Source: Miscanthus floridulus
Taxonomy: Eukaryota; Streptophyta; Magnoliopsida; Poales; Poaceae
NCBI RefSeq assembly: GCF_019320115.1
Contig: NC_089591.1
Coordinates: forward strand, 59,199,702-59,263,701
DNA: 64,000 bases
Reading direction: 5' to 3'
This document shows, one piece after another, positions 11,501 to 22,006 of the stretch. Below the pieces are notes generated by a model that saw only the letters and a list, made by a program, of their open reading frames with translations, made no database searches and was not told the DNA's origin. The number at the start of each line of letters is the position of its first letter. Positions within the stretch are counted from its first letter, which is position 1. A program made the translations under genes and the position numbers.

Positions 11501-12123
11501 CTGTCCAACTCACTGCAGTACAAGAAATTGTCAGTAGCTTGAACCTGAACCCTGATGTTTTTGATTCATGGTTATATACCTGGGGAGCTCATTTCAGTTC
11601 TAGTAAAGCCTACAAAGCTTTGAGAGGAACCCTGGAAGCCTCTCCTTTGTTCAACTGGCTCTGGTCTTTTAGTAATCTGGGCAAACACAAGTTTTTCTTC
11701 TTGCTGCTACTGAGAGATCGACTCAATACAAGGAATATTTTAAGAAGAAAAAATCGTATTCTTGAAGATTATAGTTGTGTCCTTTGCAACATTGGTAGTG
11801 ACGAAACTCTAGAACATCTTTTCTTTACTTGCCCTTTCAGCCAAGATTGTTGGGATACCTTACATATTTATTGGAACACAAACTTAGAACCGCTAGACAT
11901 GGTCATTGAAGCAAGGACAGTCTTTGGTCACTCTATCTTTAGGGAACTCATGATAACAGCTTGTTGGATCATTTGGAAAACTAGAAACAATATCTTTGAC
12001 AATGGAGACTACAATTTGTCGACCTGGAAAAGGCTTTTCAAGGAAGAGCTTGGCTTGGTTCGTATCAAGGCCAAGGCAGCAACGAAGGGTCCACTATCCC
12101 TTTGGAGAGACAACTACTCTTGA
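8517..12123 (+). pseudogene. LINE ORF2: endonuclease, reverse transcriptase, zf-RVT (broken)
   Basis: The endonuclease spans 8517-9314, starting with ILVWNIRGINSQAKWDAL, with LLAGDFNLI (Asn/Asp active-site region) and a terminal SDHIPF motif. The reverse transcriptase spans about 9746-10731, with [38 protein letters not shown] and the catalytic QYADDTLL at about 10585. The zinc-binding region is at 11539-12123 with the CVLCNIGSDETLEHLFFTC pattern. The frame is broken by a stop at 8853, stops near 9312 and 9663, and frameshifts near 10285, 10480, 10730 and 11460. It is therefore inactive. Confidence 0.85.
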
Positions 12124-12293
12124 TGTTGTACTTCTTTTTCTTTTGGGCCTAGTTGCCTTGTATTCGTAGTCTTAGCTCTAACAGTAGCTCTAACAGTAGC
12201 AGTAGTTGTAGTTGCTGCCTCCCTCCCCCTCCTTTCTCCTCTTCTATATGTGGCTCTTTTGTACTTTCTCTTATTAATGAGAATAAAAAAAAT
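8517..12293 (+). mobile_element. Degraded L1-type LINE (non-LTR retrotransposon)
   Basis: Carries in order an apurinic-type endonuclease, a reverse transcriptase and the zinc-binding C-terminal region, all on the plus strand. It ends in a short A-rich tail (GAATAAAAAAAATA at about 12281-12294), as expected of plant L1 elements. No ORF1 with a recognisable zinc knuckle is present upstream. The ORF at 8159-8527 has no recognised domain, so the element may start near 8150 or be 5'-truncated. No target duplication was identified. Its 3' 730 bp are duplicated at 3877-4632. Confidence 0.85.
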
Positions 12294-12307
12294 AGGTAGG
12301 GAACTCC

Positions 12308-12717
12308 GGTTATGGTGGGAAAACAGTACCACCGTCGGGATCGCACCAGTGGCTAGAGCTAATCACCAAGGCAGCTTGCCGAGCGGCACAACGCCTAGGA
12401 CGCGGTCACCACGGCTCCTGGAGCCGGGTCAGTTGGTTCAGTTAGTTGATCAAGTAGATTTGCTTTGTTCCCTTTGAGTTGTTGGCAAGGAGTGAATTTA
12501 GGAAAGTTTGTTACGTTTGTAAGTTGCTTATATAGCACACACGTTCCCTAATGAATGGATTAGCTTGGGTTTGAGATCTAATCTCTCTTGGGCTCCCAGC
12601 CCCGAGCCGTCTCTCTGTTCTGCACCGAGCACAGCGCCCACTCGCCGCCGGGTCCCCAGGCCCCGGCCAGTGAGCTCGCCTCCCTACTTCCTCCGTAGCA
12701 AGCTACGGCGCCGTAAC
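12308..12717. mobile_element. 410-bp insertion of unknown type with 6-bp target duplication
   Basis: Comparison with the sister copy shows GGGAACTCCCCTCTTAACC uninterrupted at 4627-4645. Here AACTCC is present at 12302-12307 and again at 12718-12723, bounding a 410-bp insert. The insert starts GGTTATGGTGGG and ends CGGCGCCGTAAC. It has a retroelement-like middle (ATATAGCACACACGTTCCC; CTCTCTTGGGCTCCCAGC) but no TG...CA ends, no poly(A) and no ORF that I trust. It could be a transcript-derived patch or a small non-autonomous element. Confidence 0.6.
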
Positions 12718-13722
12718 AACTCCCCTCTTAACCTTTCAAAAAAATAACTAGCCATATAGAAAAAGAAAGAAAAAAAACACATCCGTCCACTAATATCTCG
12801 TGGCCGTGTGTGGCTGGGAGATATCGGCCCCCTGGCGGAATGCCAATTATTCTATCGGCAATGATAACACCCATGTCGATGGATGCTCGTACTATGTGAG
12901 GCCTCCTATCGGCAATCCAAACGCCGACAGGTTCGTATCGACTCCTGGAACGCCGATTAGACTCTTATCGGCTTCTAGTTCGCCGATTGACACTTAAATC
13001 TGCAATTTTATTATTATAGCTTATAGATCTACAATTAATTATAAAAATAATATTATTTCAAAAAAATACCTTTTAGACGACGGTTCTACGCTGATTGATT
13101 GTCTCTGCATTCAATTTAAGCGTGTGCGATTTTTTTTTAAAAGGAATAAAAACTTAAGCGCGTGGGAGTGCTGTCATCACATCTCAGAACAGCGAAAAGT
13201 CAACTGTTGTCTGAATTACTACACAGGTGGTTATTAACGCGGTAGGAAGTGCATGCATGCATTGCAGCGAAAACACATATATAGATTCCGCTTCTAGGTA
13301 ATACCGGCATAAGATATATGGCTCGTTTCTACAAAAAAAAAACATTTTACTACTTATATATGATCCGTGTGACCGTGTTGTCAATGTTTGACACAAAAAA
13401 TTCAGAGCTTCGGCTTTTGTTTGACCGTGCTTAATCTTCAAGCCAGGGCAGACGACACGCGGGACCGCTACAGGTACAGCCTTCCCTAGTTCCCTTATCC
13501 TCGCTTAATCTCAATCGTAAAAAAAAAAACTCGCTTAATCTTGGTGACCTATCCCTCCTCTCTGTTCTGATTTCTGTTCCCCCTTCCTGGAGAAATTATA
13601 TCCTTTCGTTCACATTCACACACCGCCGCCAGCATCAGCCCATGGTATCTCTTTCTCCTCGCTCGGCTCTCCCGGCCGTCATGCAAGCACGCGCCGCCGT
13701 CGTTGCATGGTCGCCGCGCGCG
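12718..13722 (+). repeat. Duplicated flank block B' (second copy)
   Basis: Second copy of 4633-5640, including the GCCGATA motif cluster (12815-12990) and the GC-rich end CGCCGCCGTCGTTGCATGG. Similarity stops at about 13722 (CGCGCGCG followed by unrelated TATTAGAGG). It lies directly 3' of the LINE, as in the other copy, once the 410-bp insert is discounted. Confidence 0.75.
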
Positions 13723-14233
13723 TATTAGAGGCCTTCGCCGTAGATGCGTCTCCAATTATCCATCCTCGATCGTCCTCGTGGCGCTATGCACCATGTACCA
13801 TCGCCCTCACTGAATGAGAGATCCACGGGCCGGGCTAGACGATTCGTCGCAAGCAGACTAGCAGAGGATACGTGGCCGTATATTGAGATTCCACGGTATG
13901 GATTGGGCGAAAACGCTCAGAGAGCGGGCCCTAGACGATGGGCCGCCGGGAGAAATATAATGAGCACCGTTTTCAAAACTAAAACGAATTAAAGGAGATG
14001 TTGAAATTTTACACGACATCACACAAAGCGAGAGATAGGATGAGAAGGAGAAATTCTCGTTAAAGAAAAAGATGATGAGAAGAAAAAATAAAGAACTTTT
14101 TTCTTTTTTTTTTCTAAAGAAAACCTTTCCTATACGTTGTGAACTTGTGAGCTCTGTACGTACTCCTACACGCTTGGCTTATCCCCAATTTTAAGTGAAA
14201 GGGTTTAGGGTTAGGCTAAATCACTCATCCGTA
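13723..14233. other. Unassigned sequence
   Basis: No gene recognised. The ORF at 13744-13992 has no domain or homologue in the window. 14040-14120 is A- and T-rich low-complexity DNA. Confidence 0.4.
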
Positions 14234-14421
14234 GCAGTGACGGACCTAGGTTTTTACCTCTGGGTATGCGCAGCAAAAAAATTCTTATGCAATTCGGTAA
14301 AAAAAAAATTCTTATGTAATTTTTTTTACATTGAAAATTTCTACCTATCTCAACGATTGGCGGACCTCAGGGTATGCGGTGGCCCATCCTGCATACCCTG
14401 TAGGTCCATCCCTGTCCGTAG
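14234..14421. mobile_element. Possible MITE with imperfect inverted ends
   Basis: The left end AGTGACGGACCTAGG and the reverse complement of the right end (CTACGGACAGGGATGGACCT) are imperfect inverted repeats. The pair GGGTATGC / GCATACCC also occurs on the two arms. No clear target duplication. The sequence type is common in grass genomes from memory; the family name is uncertain. Confidence 0.4.
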
Positions 14422-14620
14422 GTCTATTTAAATTACCTTTGAAAATATAGTAACTAGAAAACTAACTCTATGTGTTCCAAAACACTGCTAGATTTAGTCA
14501 AACTTGAGATGCTTTTAACTCTCGAAGAAAACTAGAATGACTTATATTTTGGAAAGGGGGAGTAATAAGACTACACTGCTTTTGCAAGTCATTTCGACCC
14601 TCTATGAAGCTATTGCTCTA

Positions 14621-14858
14621 CTCCCTTCGTCCCTTAAATGTTTGTCGTTTTCGCTTCCCGAGAAACAACATTTGACTAAATATATATTAAAAAATATTAA
14701 TATTTATGATACATAATTAGTATCATTAGATAGATATTTGAATCTAGTTTTTTAATAAATTTATTTAGAGATAGAAATGTTACACGTATTTTTCTATAAA
14801 TTAAGTCAAAGTTATTGACACGCAAATCGTAGGCGACTAACATTTAGGGACGAAGGAG
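14621..14858. mobile_element. Stowaway-like MITE
   Basis: A 238-bp element with long terminal inverted repeats: CTCCCTTCGTCCCTTAAATG on the left matches the reverse complement of CATTTAGGGACGAAGGAG on the right, with small differences. The interior is AT-rich and non-coding. The CTCCCTCCGTCCC-type end is characteristic of Stowaway (Tc1/mariner) MITEs. A TA precedes the left end; the matching right TA has mutated. Confidence 0.75.
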
Positions 14859-15137
14859 CACGAGACATGACAATTGCATGATGCACATGGAGTAGACGTG
14901 GACGTCAGAGCTTCACGACACATTGCGGCACGCGTCGGGGCTGGGGCTGTCCTCAGGACGGAGCTGGTAGTACTTGCCTCGATCGCGTACCACGTCCGCA
15001 CCCCGCGCATCGTCATCTCTCACGTAATATTTGTGACACAACGCAAACGGGCCCGGGGGCCAAAAGCGTCGATCGTGGTGACGAAGGGAAGACATCATCC
15101 GCGCGCGACAGGCTGCGTAGCCCAACGACGTTGCACC
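14859..15137 (-). other. Possible host exon fragment left of the LTR-like insertion
   Basis: GC-rich relative to its neighbours. On the minus strand, about 14913-15137 stays open and encodes a charged peptide (including YYVRDDDARGADVV and KYYQLRPEDSPSPDAC) ending at TGA. No family recognised. It directly borders the retroelement end at 15138, and the opposite border at 19804-19965 is also open on the minus strand, so an interrupted gene is possible but unproven. Confidence 0.25.
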
Positions 15138-15505
15138 TGTAACAGAACCGATCAAATTATAAGAACGTAAGTACAAAAACAATCACCGAAGTGATCAAAT
15201 TTTTGTACTTAAGCTCCCATAATTCCGGTAGTTCGGAAATCACAAAGGATTTCAACCAACTCTCGACATACAAACCAAGACCGTAGTGATTCAACACAAT
15301 ACATCATTCGTTACAACATTTCGCAAGTGGCATCCGGATTACATCCATCAGAGTGCAAATAAAATATTACAAACCAAGTTCAAATTTGTGGAAGCAACAT
15401 AGTTTAGTACATAACTTCATAGTTTTAAATACATTACCATACCTTAGTCATGTCCCACAAAAGCATCTTCAGGTACGAGAACTAGGAGAGACCACGCCCA
15501 ACGGT

Positions 15506-15568
15506 CTAGTCTTCATCCCCAGCCGGGAGAAGGCAATACTTGCAGCAACCAAAGTAGAACTGGTCATC
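15506..15568 (-). CDS. C-terminal segment of small conserved ORF (second copy)
   Basis: Twenty codons plus TAG, matching 2573-2635 in length, in the Y-x-G-x-C-K-x-C and P-A-x-D positions, and in the place of the stop. Preceded by TTGCAG, a plausible splice acceptor. Function unknown. Confidence 0.35.
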   Translation of the reverse strand, partial: DDQFYFGCCKYCLLPAGDED

Positions 15569-16624
15569 TGCAACAGGTGGAAGATAAACCCTGAGTACGA
15601 GAAGGTACTCAGCTAGACTTACCCGTCAAAACTAGAAATAAAAGACACCAAGGGTCATGCAAGGCTTATGAGGTGGGCTAGCTGGATACAGTTGCATAAA
15701 AGAGCTTATGAATATAGTAACCAATTTAAACTTCGCATCAAGTTTATCATCATTTACCTGTCCACTAGAATTGCACCTGTACTAGAGCACTCACTTATTA
15801 GGAGCAAACAATATTAACCATAGCAGGTATAATAAGGCTGTCATCATCATATCATCATTTTCAAACCATTATGTTATTTAGTGTATCTACTTTGGAGATA
15901 AGCCCGTCAAGTTCTCACTAACCGGGAGAGAAGGCGACTCGAATCGAATTACAACTCAGCTGAGGGGGTATTCCTAACTCTCACCCTGGCATACTTTGCA
16001 AGGGTAGCCGTGGGTCACCTTTGGTACAACTCAGGAACCAAATTCGTGGGTTCGATCAGCGCTAGCGCTCTCAGGGATTACCCTTTTGCCAGGACGATCA
16101 GGACTTTTAAATCACCTGCCCTTGGACTCACGCCTACGGCTCCCTTTCGAGGCAGTACTTTATACTTATCGACTTCCCGGCCTGAGGTGAGCTACTCGGC
16201 TTCGTGGTCGGTCTCCTAGACCCGACCAACTAAGAGAGAGGCATGCGTTCAACGTGAACAGGAAAGGCTCCTAAGATTCAGTCCTTAAGCCGACACAGAC
16301 GGAGTCACTACTAAACCGGTAAGCCTTCGCCCGGTCTTCATTTCAAATTAAGACATGTTCTTTTCCATGATAGCAAATATAGCCAACCATGCCATATGTA
16401 TATTCCTATATCTCGCAGGTGATAGGAAATCACCTGACTTCTACCGCGTTTAAGCAGGGACTAAGCACTACACGAACCTGAGCTACATAGGATTCAGGGT
16501 ATCAATATTTGGACAATGATTGGATAACCAATGCAGCAAGTGTTTGCATCCAACACCTAAACTTAATGCAACAATATATATATGTAACAATAATACTTCA
16601 ACTGTATTTTAGAAATTAGGAGGC

Positions 16625-16783
16625 TTAATATGCTTCGGGGCTTGCCTTTACAAAGTTGCACGGACGGTGATCCGGGCACTCAACGATGACCTCTCTGGCA
16701 CTTCTCTCGAGGGCTGCACCTCCTGAATCTCCTAGTGTTGGCTGCTACTGCTCGCTCGGTTCCTCGAATTCCAGCAGTGTCAC
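16625..16783 (-). pseudogene. Conserved short peptide segment (second copy, one stop)
   Basis: In-frame counterpart of the segment inside 1279-1575, with TLLEFEE at the start and ECPDHRP towards the end, closing in TAA. One in-frame TAG at 16745-16747 breaks it. The central part differs in length and sequence between copies, while both ends are kept. Confidence 0.3.
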
Positions 16784-19700
16784 ACCTTCTAGTACACCTA
16801 TTGCATGCCGATGCACAAGATAAATATCATAGATGCATAAGGAATGACATAATGCTCATGATGAATGAAGCACAGTAAGTGTTTAACGAAAACATCACTG
16901 GACACTCGTTTACCGATTAAGAATAGCTCTATTCAAATCACTTTAAAACATGTATCTAACTTAACTTGAAGAACAAGATCAACTTACCTAACTTGCATAA
17001 CCTAAGATAAAAATAGCTTATCTTCAGTTAAAGGCCTAACACCTAGGAACATTACCACAAGCTTAGGAATAGTAAAGGCATACTTAATTCAAAGTTAAGG
17101 TTTCACATGCAAACGAGCAGTTTCTTAATTCAATCACAACAAGAGTTCTATAAATCCAAATGAACTTGCAAGAGGATATTCTGGAAAGCTTATGAAATTC
17201 CCTACAAATCATTTGTAAACATCAAAGCATGATTCTTACGTTAACCAAATCGAATCAAGGTAAGCATAGAATCTATCCAGAAATGACAAGGTTTACTAAA
17301 TTAATTATTTAGTGATGATGCAAAAGCATAATTGGACCAAACCAAGTTTACCAACTTATTGTGCATACCAGAGGAACATCAGAAAGTATAGTGCCAACTT
17401 CTAAATAGATTATTTAATGTCCTTTTCTAATTTATTTAGTTAATTAGGTGATTAAAGCAACATATAGTAAAACTATTTAGAAAAATCTACAAAAATTACA
17501 GTAGCTATCTCTTGCTTCACATAGACTATCATAAAAATTTTAAAGCAATTGGTCAAACAGAACTTGCTGTATCAAAAATAACAGATGGCAGGGCTATTTC
17601 TAGCATAATTAGGAAACCCTAATGAAAAGTGTCAAGCAATAGATTTCACATTTTTCCTAGTATCATTCTAGCATAAGAATAGCACTCACCTCAATTTTAC
17701 CTTTACTGGATCTATAGAAAAATTATGAAAATTCACACAAGATCCATCCATGCAAACAAGAGAATTACCTAACTCCTACATACAGTGTCCAAAATATATG
17801 AAAATTTAACTACAAGCTATTCATGATATGAGCAGTACACCATAAAAATTTCATACCATTTCGAGCTATACAGAAAAAGATATAATTACCCCTATTTCCC
17901 ATATGATTAAAAGAGATAATTAGCAACTCCATTTTTCATAACAAAACAAGGCACAAATTATATTTTAAATATAAACTAGACATTACCAGGAACTCAACAA
18001 AATTAGAACCACATCATTTGGATCTACCAACTAAGAGATACATATTTTTGAATATGTACTCAAATCTGTGAAAAAAATAAAACAAAACAAATGGAAAACC
18101 TAATCACTACAGCTGGGCCGGCCTGGAGAAACTCGGCGGCCCGCGAAGCACGCGCTAGCGCAGCCCAGAACTCGGCGTGGCCCAGGTCGGCTCCCGCCTT
18201 AGCTCAGCGACTGATGAGCGGGTCCCGCGAGTCAGCGAGTCAGACAGGGGAGGAAGGAAAGACGACGGCATAGCTCGTCGCCGGTGGCAGCTCCGACGAG
18301 GCCATCGGTGCCAACGTGTTCGCCTCACCCATGCACACCTAGGGATACCATCTATTGAAGCGATTCCAGTGGCTAGAGGGAGTGGCGATGGCCATGGCGG
18401 CGCACGGCCACGGGCTGGCCGGCTCCGGTGAGGTGACGGCGTCACGGCCCTAGTGGCCTACCCTACGAGCATTAGCATCACTCACTGGACCCAGCATAAG
18501 GGAGAGAGGGGACGGTAAGAGGCTCGAGCGGCACAGCCCCATGCGAGCTCGGCCGGCGGCGGTCATGGCGACCTGGTGGAGCCACGCTCATGGTGAGCTC
18601 TACCTGAGGCGAAAATGAGATGATGGTGAGGTCGAGGACGTGGAGGAGCTCACAGTGGTGCTATGGTTCAGAGGAATCGGACAATGGCGCTCGGTTATGG
18701 TGGATTTGGCTCAGCGGCGGCCACGGCTTCCCGGTCGCCGTGCTCGCGTGGAAGAAGATGGCCGAGAGTGAAATGGCGAGATGCAGAGCAAGTGAGAGAG
18801 GCGCTGGCTTTCATCTGGAGCACGGACACGCGACGTGGAGGCACTGCCAGAGCATGCACGCCACATGGTGGTCAGCCCCTGAACCGGTCGGCCATGGCGT
18901 GCTCTGACGGTTGTTTGAAACGGCCTAAATCGACGTCTGGTGGCACGACTGACAGCGCGACTTTGGCGATCTATATCTCCCAAACGGTGGTGATCTGGTT
19001 CATGGTATAGTTGACAAAACTGAAGATCCAAGTGAGTACTACAACTTTGTCAACTGGAGCTCGAGTTGGTTCGACCTGGTTAGAGAGATACAAGGCTCCA
19101 AACAATGATACACTGAAACTAAAAATCGTCTCTTGGACTTAGAAAAATTCTAAGTGTAGAATTCAACCCCAAATCTGACTTGTGGGCCATGTTTGAGACT
19201 GTTCCACACATTTTCATGAGTTGGTCATAAAACAACTTTTGTTCCTTGATAAATTGGCTACAACTTTGGTAAAGAGTGCATAGCCATGCAAGATCTCTAG
19301 GTTGGACTTTTTAATCAGTCAAACAGAGTCACTCTAAGGGTCATTCTAAGTCAAACCTCCACTAGAGGGCAATTTCAGTCATTTTGTTCCACATGAACAA
19401 TGTCCCATCAATTACCCTAAGTGTAGTTAAGGTGTATTAGACCATAATTCACCACTCTACACAAGTGCTACACCAACTTCTAAGGATCACATGTGATGAA
19501 ACAACAAAACACTCAATTTACCTTAATGTTGTAATTCCATGTTTCACATGTTTCATGACTTTGTTGTAATTTTACACTTGTCAAATTACACTACCAAGTT
19601 GCCATGTTTCAAGGTATGAGAAACTCATATTGCAATTCACAGGTTGCACTACTACCATTCTCAAGCAATCAAGCATGAAAACAAACATAATTGAGAATGT

Positions 19701-19803
19701 TGCATATACATGTTTTAGTACAATTGGCATGATGAGATAGATGATGCATATGTTTATGAAATGAAATGCACTTTTGTGGGAGCCAAACACCTAGGGTGTT
19801 ACA

Positions 19804-20149
19804 ACACCAAGCGAGGCTCAGAAGGAATCGAGTGAAGGCTATACCTGCGGTAGTTCCTCGTGGCTGCCCAGGTTTGAAGATGTTGAGCATGTTCTGACGT
19901 TCGTTAAGGTCAAACCAAAGCCAAAAGCTCTCGATTCGGTCGTCAGCATGAAACATCACAAACAAAGATAGTGACGACCTCGGTATATCCGGAACATGTG
20001 ATTGTATAACCGAACCTTACCTGATCTATATATATTCTATCTAGAAGCCCAATCTGGATGGGTTTCTCAGGGAGTCAGGGGTGACTTTGTTCTACACGCC
20101 CCAACTAGCTTTCACAGTTTCACCCAAGGAAGTATTTTATTTATGCTCA
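19804..20149. other. Unassigned; minus strand partly open next to the insertion
   Basis: On the minus strand, 19965 to 19804 stays open and encodes a peptide with DDRIESFWLWFDLNERQN and KPGQPRGTT, which reads like ordinary protein rather than noise, but I do not recognise it. A donor-like CAG/GTATAG lies at about 19842. The rest shows nothing recognisable. Confidence 0.25.
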
Positions 20150-20456
20150 GCTAGCAGTACCTAGTTGCATATAATTTTGTGCAAGAGGATGAACTTCCAG
20201 AGAGCATGCATTTCACCGGTTTTGAGTGATATTAGGGAGCTTAGTGCTATCTTTCTTAAATTTTCTCTAGTATACACCAATCGTTCTTGTAATCAAGTAG
20301 CTCATGTCTTGGCTAAGCAAGTCTCAGAGATGATAACTGGATGTCAGGATGTATGGGTGAATGGCAATCAGCCCCAGCCTATATTATTCATCTGCTGACT
20401 GAAGATTGTAATCCTGATGCTATATAATCAATAGAAGCTCTTTGTCGCAAAAAAAA
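20150..20456 (+). mobile_element. 3' tail of another LINE (RNase H end of ORF2 and poly-A)
   Basis: The reading frame at 20165-20398 ends with SCNQVAHVLAKQVSE, the usual C-terminal RNase H signature of plant L1 elements (asparagine/alanine-histidine-leucine-alanine-lysine). It stops at 20396-20398 and is followed by about 50 bp of 3' UTR ending in a run of As at 20449-20456. It is 5'-truncated, the usual fate of LINE copies. It is unrelated to the LINE at 8.5-12.3 kb, which has no RNase H. Confidence 0.65.
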
Positions 20457-20995
20457 GATATAATTCTTTTTTCCCTCTCGACTGACATATTACCTAAAAA
20501 AGTAACATCATTAAATTCTTAAATAAATTAGAAAAATGCGAACACCTAAGTTAGAGAATTGATCTAGAACCAACTATAGACAAGTTACACCACAAGCAAT
20601 CTAATTAACCAGTTGAGCTTTTTTTTTGAGACAAGCATTAACCAGTTGAGATATGCTCTATCGGTTCACTAGAAAAAAAGATATTGATTTGGTTAGATTT
20701 TAAATGGTTTGATCCAGTATTTGAAAAGTTGGACAATGCTATGGTACTCTTACTAGGAGGTTACCTTAAACACATCTGAATCCTTGTTTTTAAGGATAAA
20801 TATATAATAGAATACATTTATGTGGTATCTTAGAGAGCATGTACAGACATCCGTACATGCTAACACGTTTTTGCACAGCTACACGGTAACATGTACCTGT
20901 AATCACTTTCAAAATCACCTGTAGCAATACGGCAGCACGGTAGACCTAAGCGTCTGTACCATGTAATTAGGTATATGGCAATACGGCAACACATA
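20457..20995. other. Unassigned AT-rich sequence
   Basis: No coding region or element end recognised. A short ACGGCA/ACGGTA motif recurs between 20880 and 20990. Confidence 0.45.
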
Positions 20996-21204
20996 GGTCT
21001 CGTTTGATAGAGTTCTCACTAACTCAAGCTTTTCTGACACATGCACTCACAGGAGCTCTTTTCTCTCATCCTCTCACAGAGCTGGTGGAGCCAGTTTTTT
21101 TCCTTCACCTAGCTTCACCGGCTCTGTGAGAGGAGAGATGAGAGAGAGAAAAGAGCTCCTATGAACAAAAGCTAGAGCTAGTGGGAGCTCATCCAAACGA
21201 GGCC
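20996..21204. mobile_element. MITE with long inverted repeats (PIF/Harbinger-like)
   Basis: A 209-bp hairpin-forming element. The left end GGTCTCGTTTGATAGAG and the reverse complement of the right end (GGCCTCGTTTGGATGAG) are inverted repeats that continue inwards through AGCTCT...AGAGCT arms. A 3-bp ATA lies on each side. Size, ends and 3-bp duplication fit a Tourist-like MITE, although that family usually duplicates TTA/TAA. Confidence 0.65.
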
Positions 21205-21637
21205 ATAATCACGTACAAAATCATATTGTGTGTGAATCAAGTGTATCAAGTCATATACAAAATTATATGATATATCATAAATATATCAAGCCAGAAGTTG
21301 CAAAATAAAAAAGATTTACCATATTTGTCAAATCATGCATGCATCAATCAAATCTAAAAAAAATATTTTTTTCACATCTCAAACTTTCCTTATTTATCCT
21401 AGTGTACAAAATAAATAAATAAATATTTCACATATTACATCTCTGAGATAATACGCGATCGTAACCCTCCGAACGGGAAAAAAACGGTTCACAGGTTATT
21501 TAGGATTACCACGACAAAACTCATTTTAAAGTTACACATTTTTTTACACATAGGGAATATAGTTCACATTCACACCACACGACTCCTCGCGCCTGAGATG
21601 AGCTTCAGCTTCTGCAGCCCCCGATCACGATTAGTAG
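21205..21637. other. Unassigned AT-rich sequence
   Basis: No coding region or element end recognised. Confidence 0.45.
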
Positions 21638-21640
21638 TTA

Positions 21641-21831
21641 GGGCCTGTTTGGTTTGTCTAGTAGCTACTAAATTTAGTAGCTTTTAGTCACTTTCGTAAA
21701 TTTTTAACCAAACGCTATGATCTAAAAGCTACTAAAAGGGCTTTAGTCCTCTCTAGTAACTCTGGAGTTACTAAAAGTGACTAAACCGTTTAGTAGCTAC
21801 TAAAGTTTAGTAGCTCGAACCAAACACCCCC
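21641..21831. mobile_element. Tourist-like MITE with TTA target duplication
   Basis: A 191-bp element starting GGGCCTGTTTGGTTTG and ending AACCAAACACCCCC, with inverted AGTAGCTACTAAA arms. TTA at 21638-21640 and 21832-21834 is the exact 3-bp duplication expected for Tourist (PIF/Harbinger) MITEs. Confidence 0.85.
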
Positions 21832-22006
21832 TTAGTTTAGACTACATGATGCCGCCTGCACGAGATAACTGAAATGGCGGCTACGCGAGAGTAGATACGA
21901 ACTGACGAAGCAGCAGTAGAGTGCGTTCCATTTCTGATTCCCGAGCGACTCCTTCCTGACTTGCTCCCTAGTCTGGTTTTATTCTGTTAAGTTGCTTCCT
22001 CCCAAC

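Larger units (their letters stand above)
15138..19803 (-). mobile_element. Large gene-less LTR-like unit with TGTAACACC...CTGTTACA ends
   Basis: Read on the minus strand it begins TGTAACACCCTAGGTGTTTG at 19803 and ends TTGATCGGTTCTGTTACA at 15138. Flanking 5-mers are GCACC (15133-15137) and ACACC (19804-19808), a 5-bp target duplication with one mismatch. It spans 4.67 kb. No second copy of the start sequence is visible inside, so it is better explained as a solo LTR or single non-autonomous unit than as a two-LTR element. Its middle (18090-18900) is GC-rich and its outer parts AT-rich. Two short peptide segments are shared with the copy at 1-3005. Confidence 0.65.

Noticed and set aside
12308..12717. 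Imperfect inverted ends GTTATGG / GTTACGG on the 410-bp insert
   Set aside because: Seven bases with one mismatch and one base offset is easily chance; not used to assign a DNA transposon class.
18091..18445. GC-rich ORFs in both strands
   Set aside because: They lie inside the LTR-like unit in a region with no shared codon pattern in the other copy; the openness reflects base composition.
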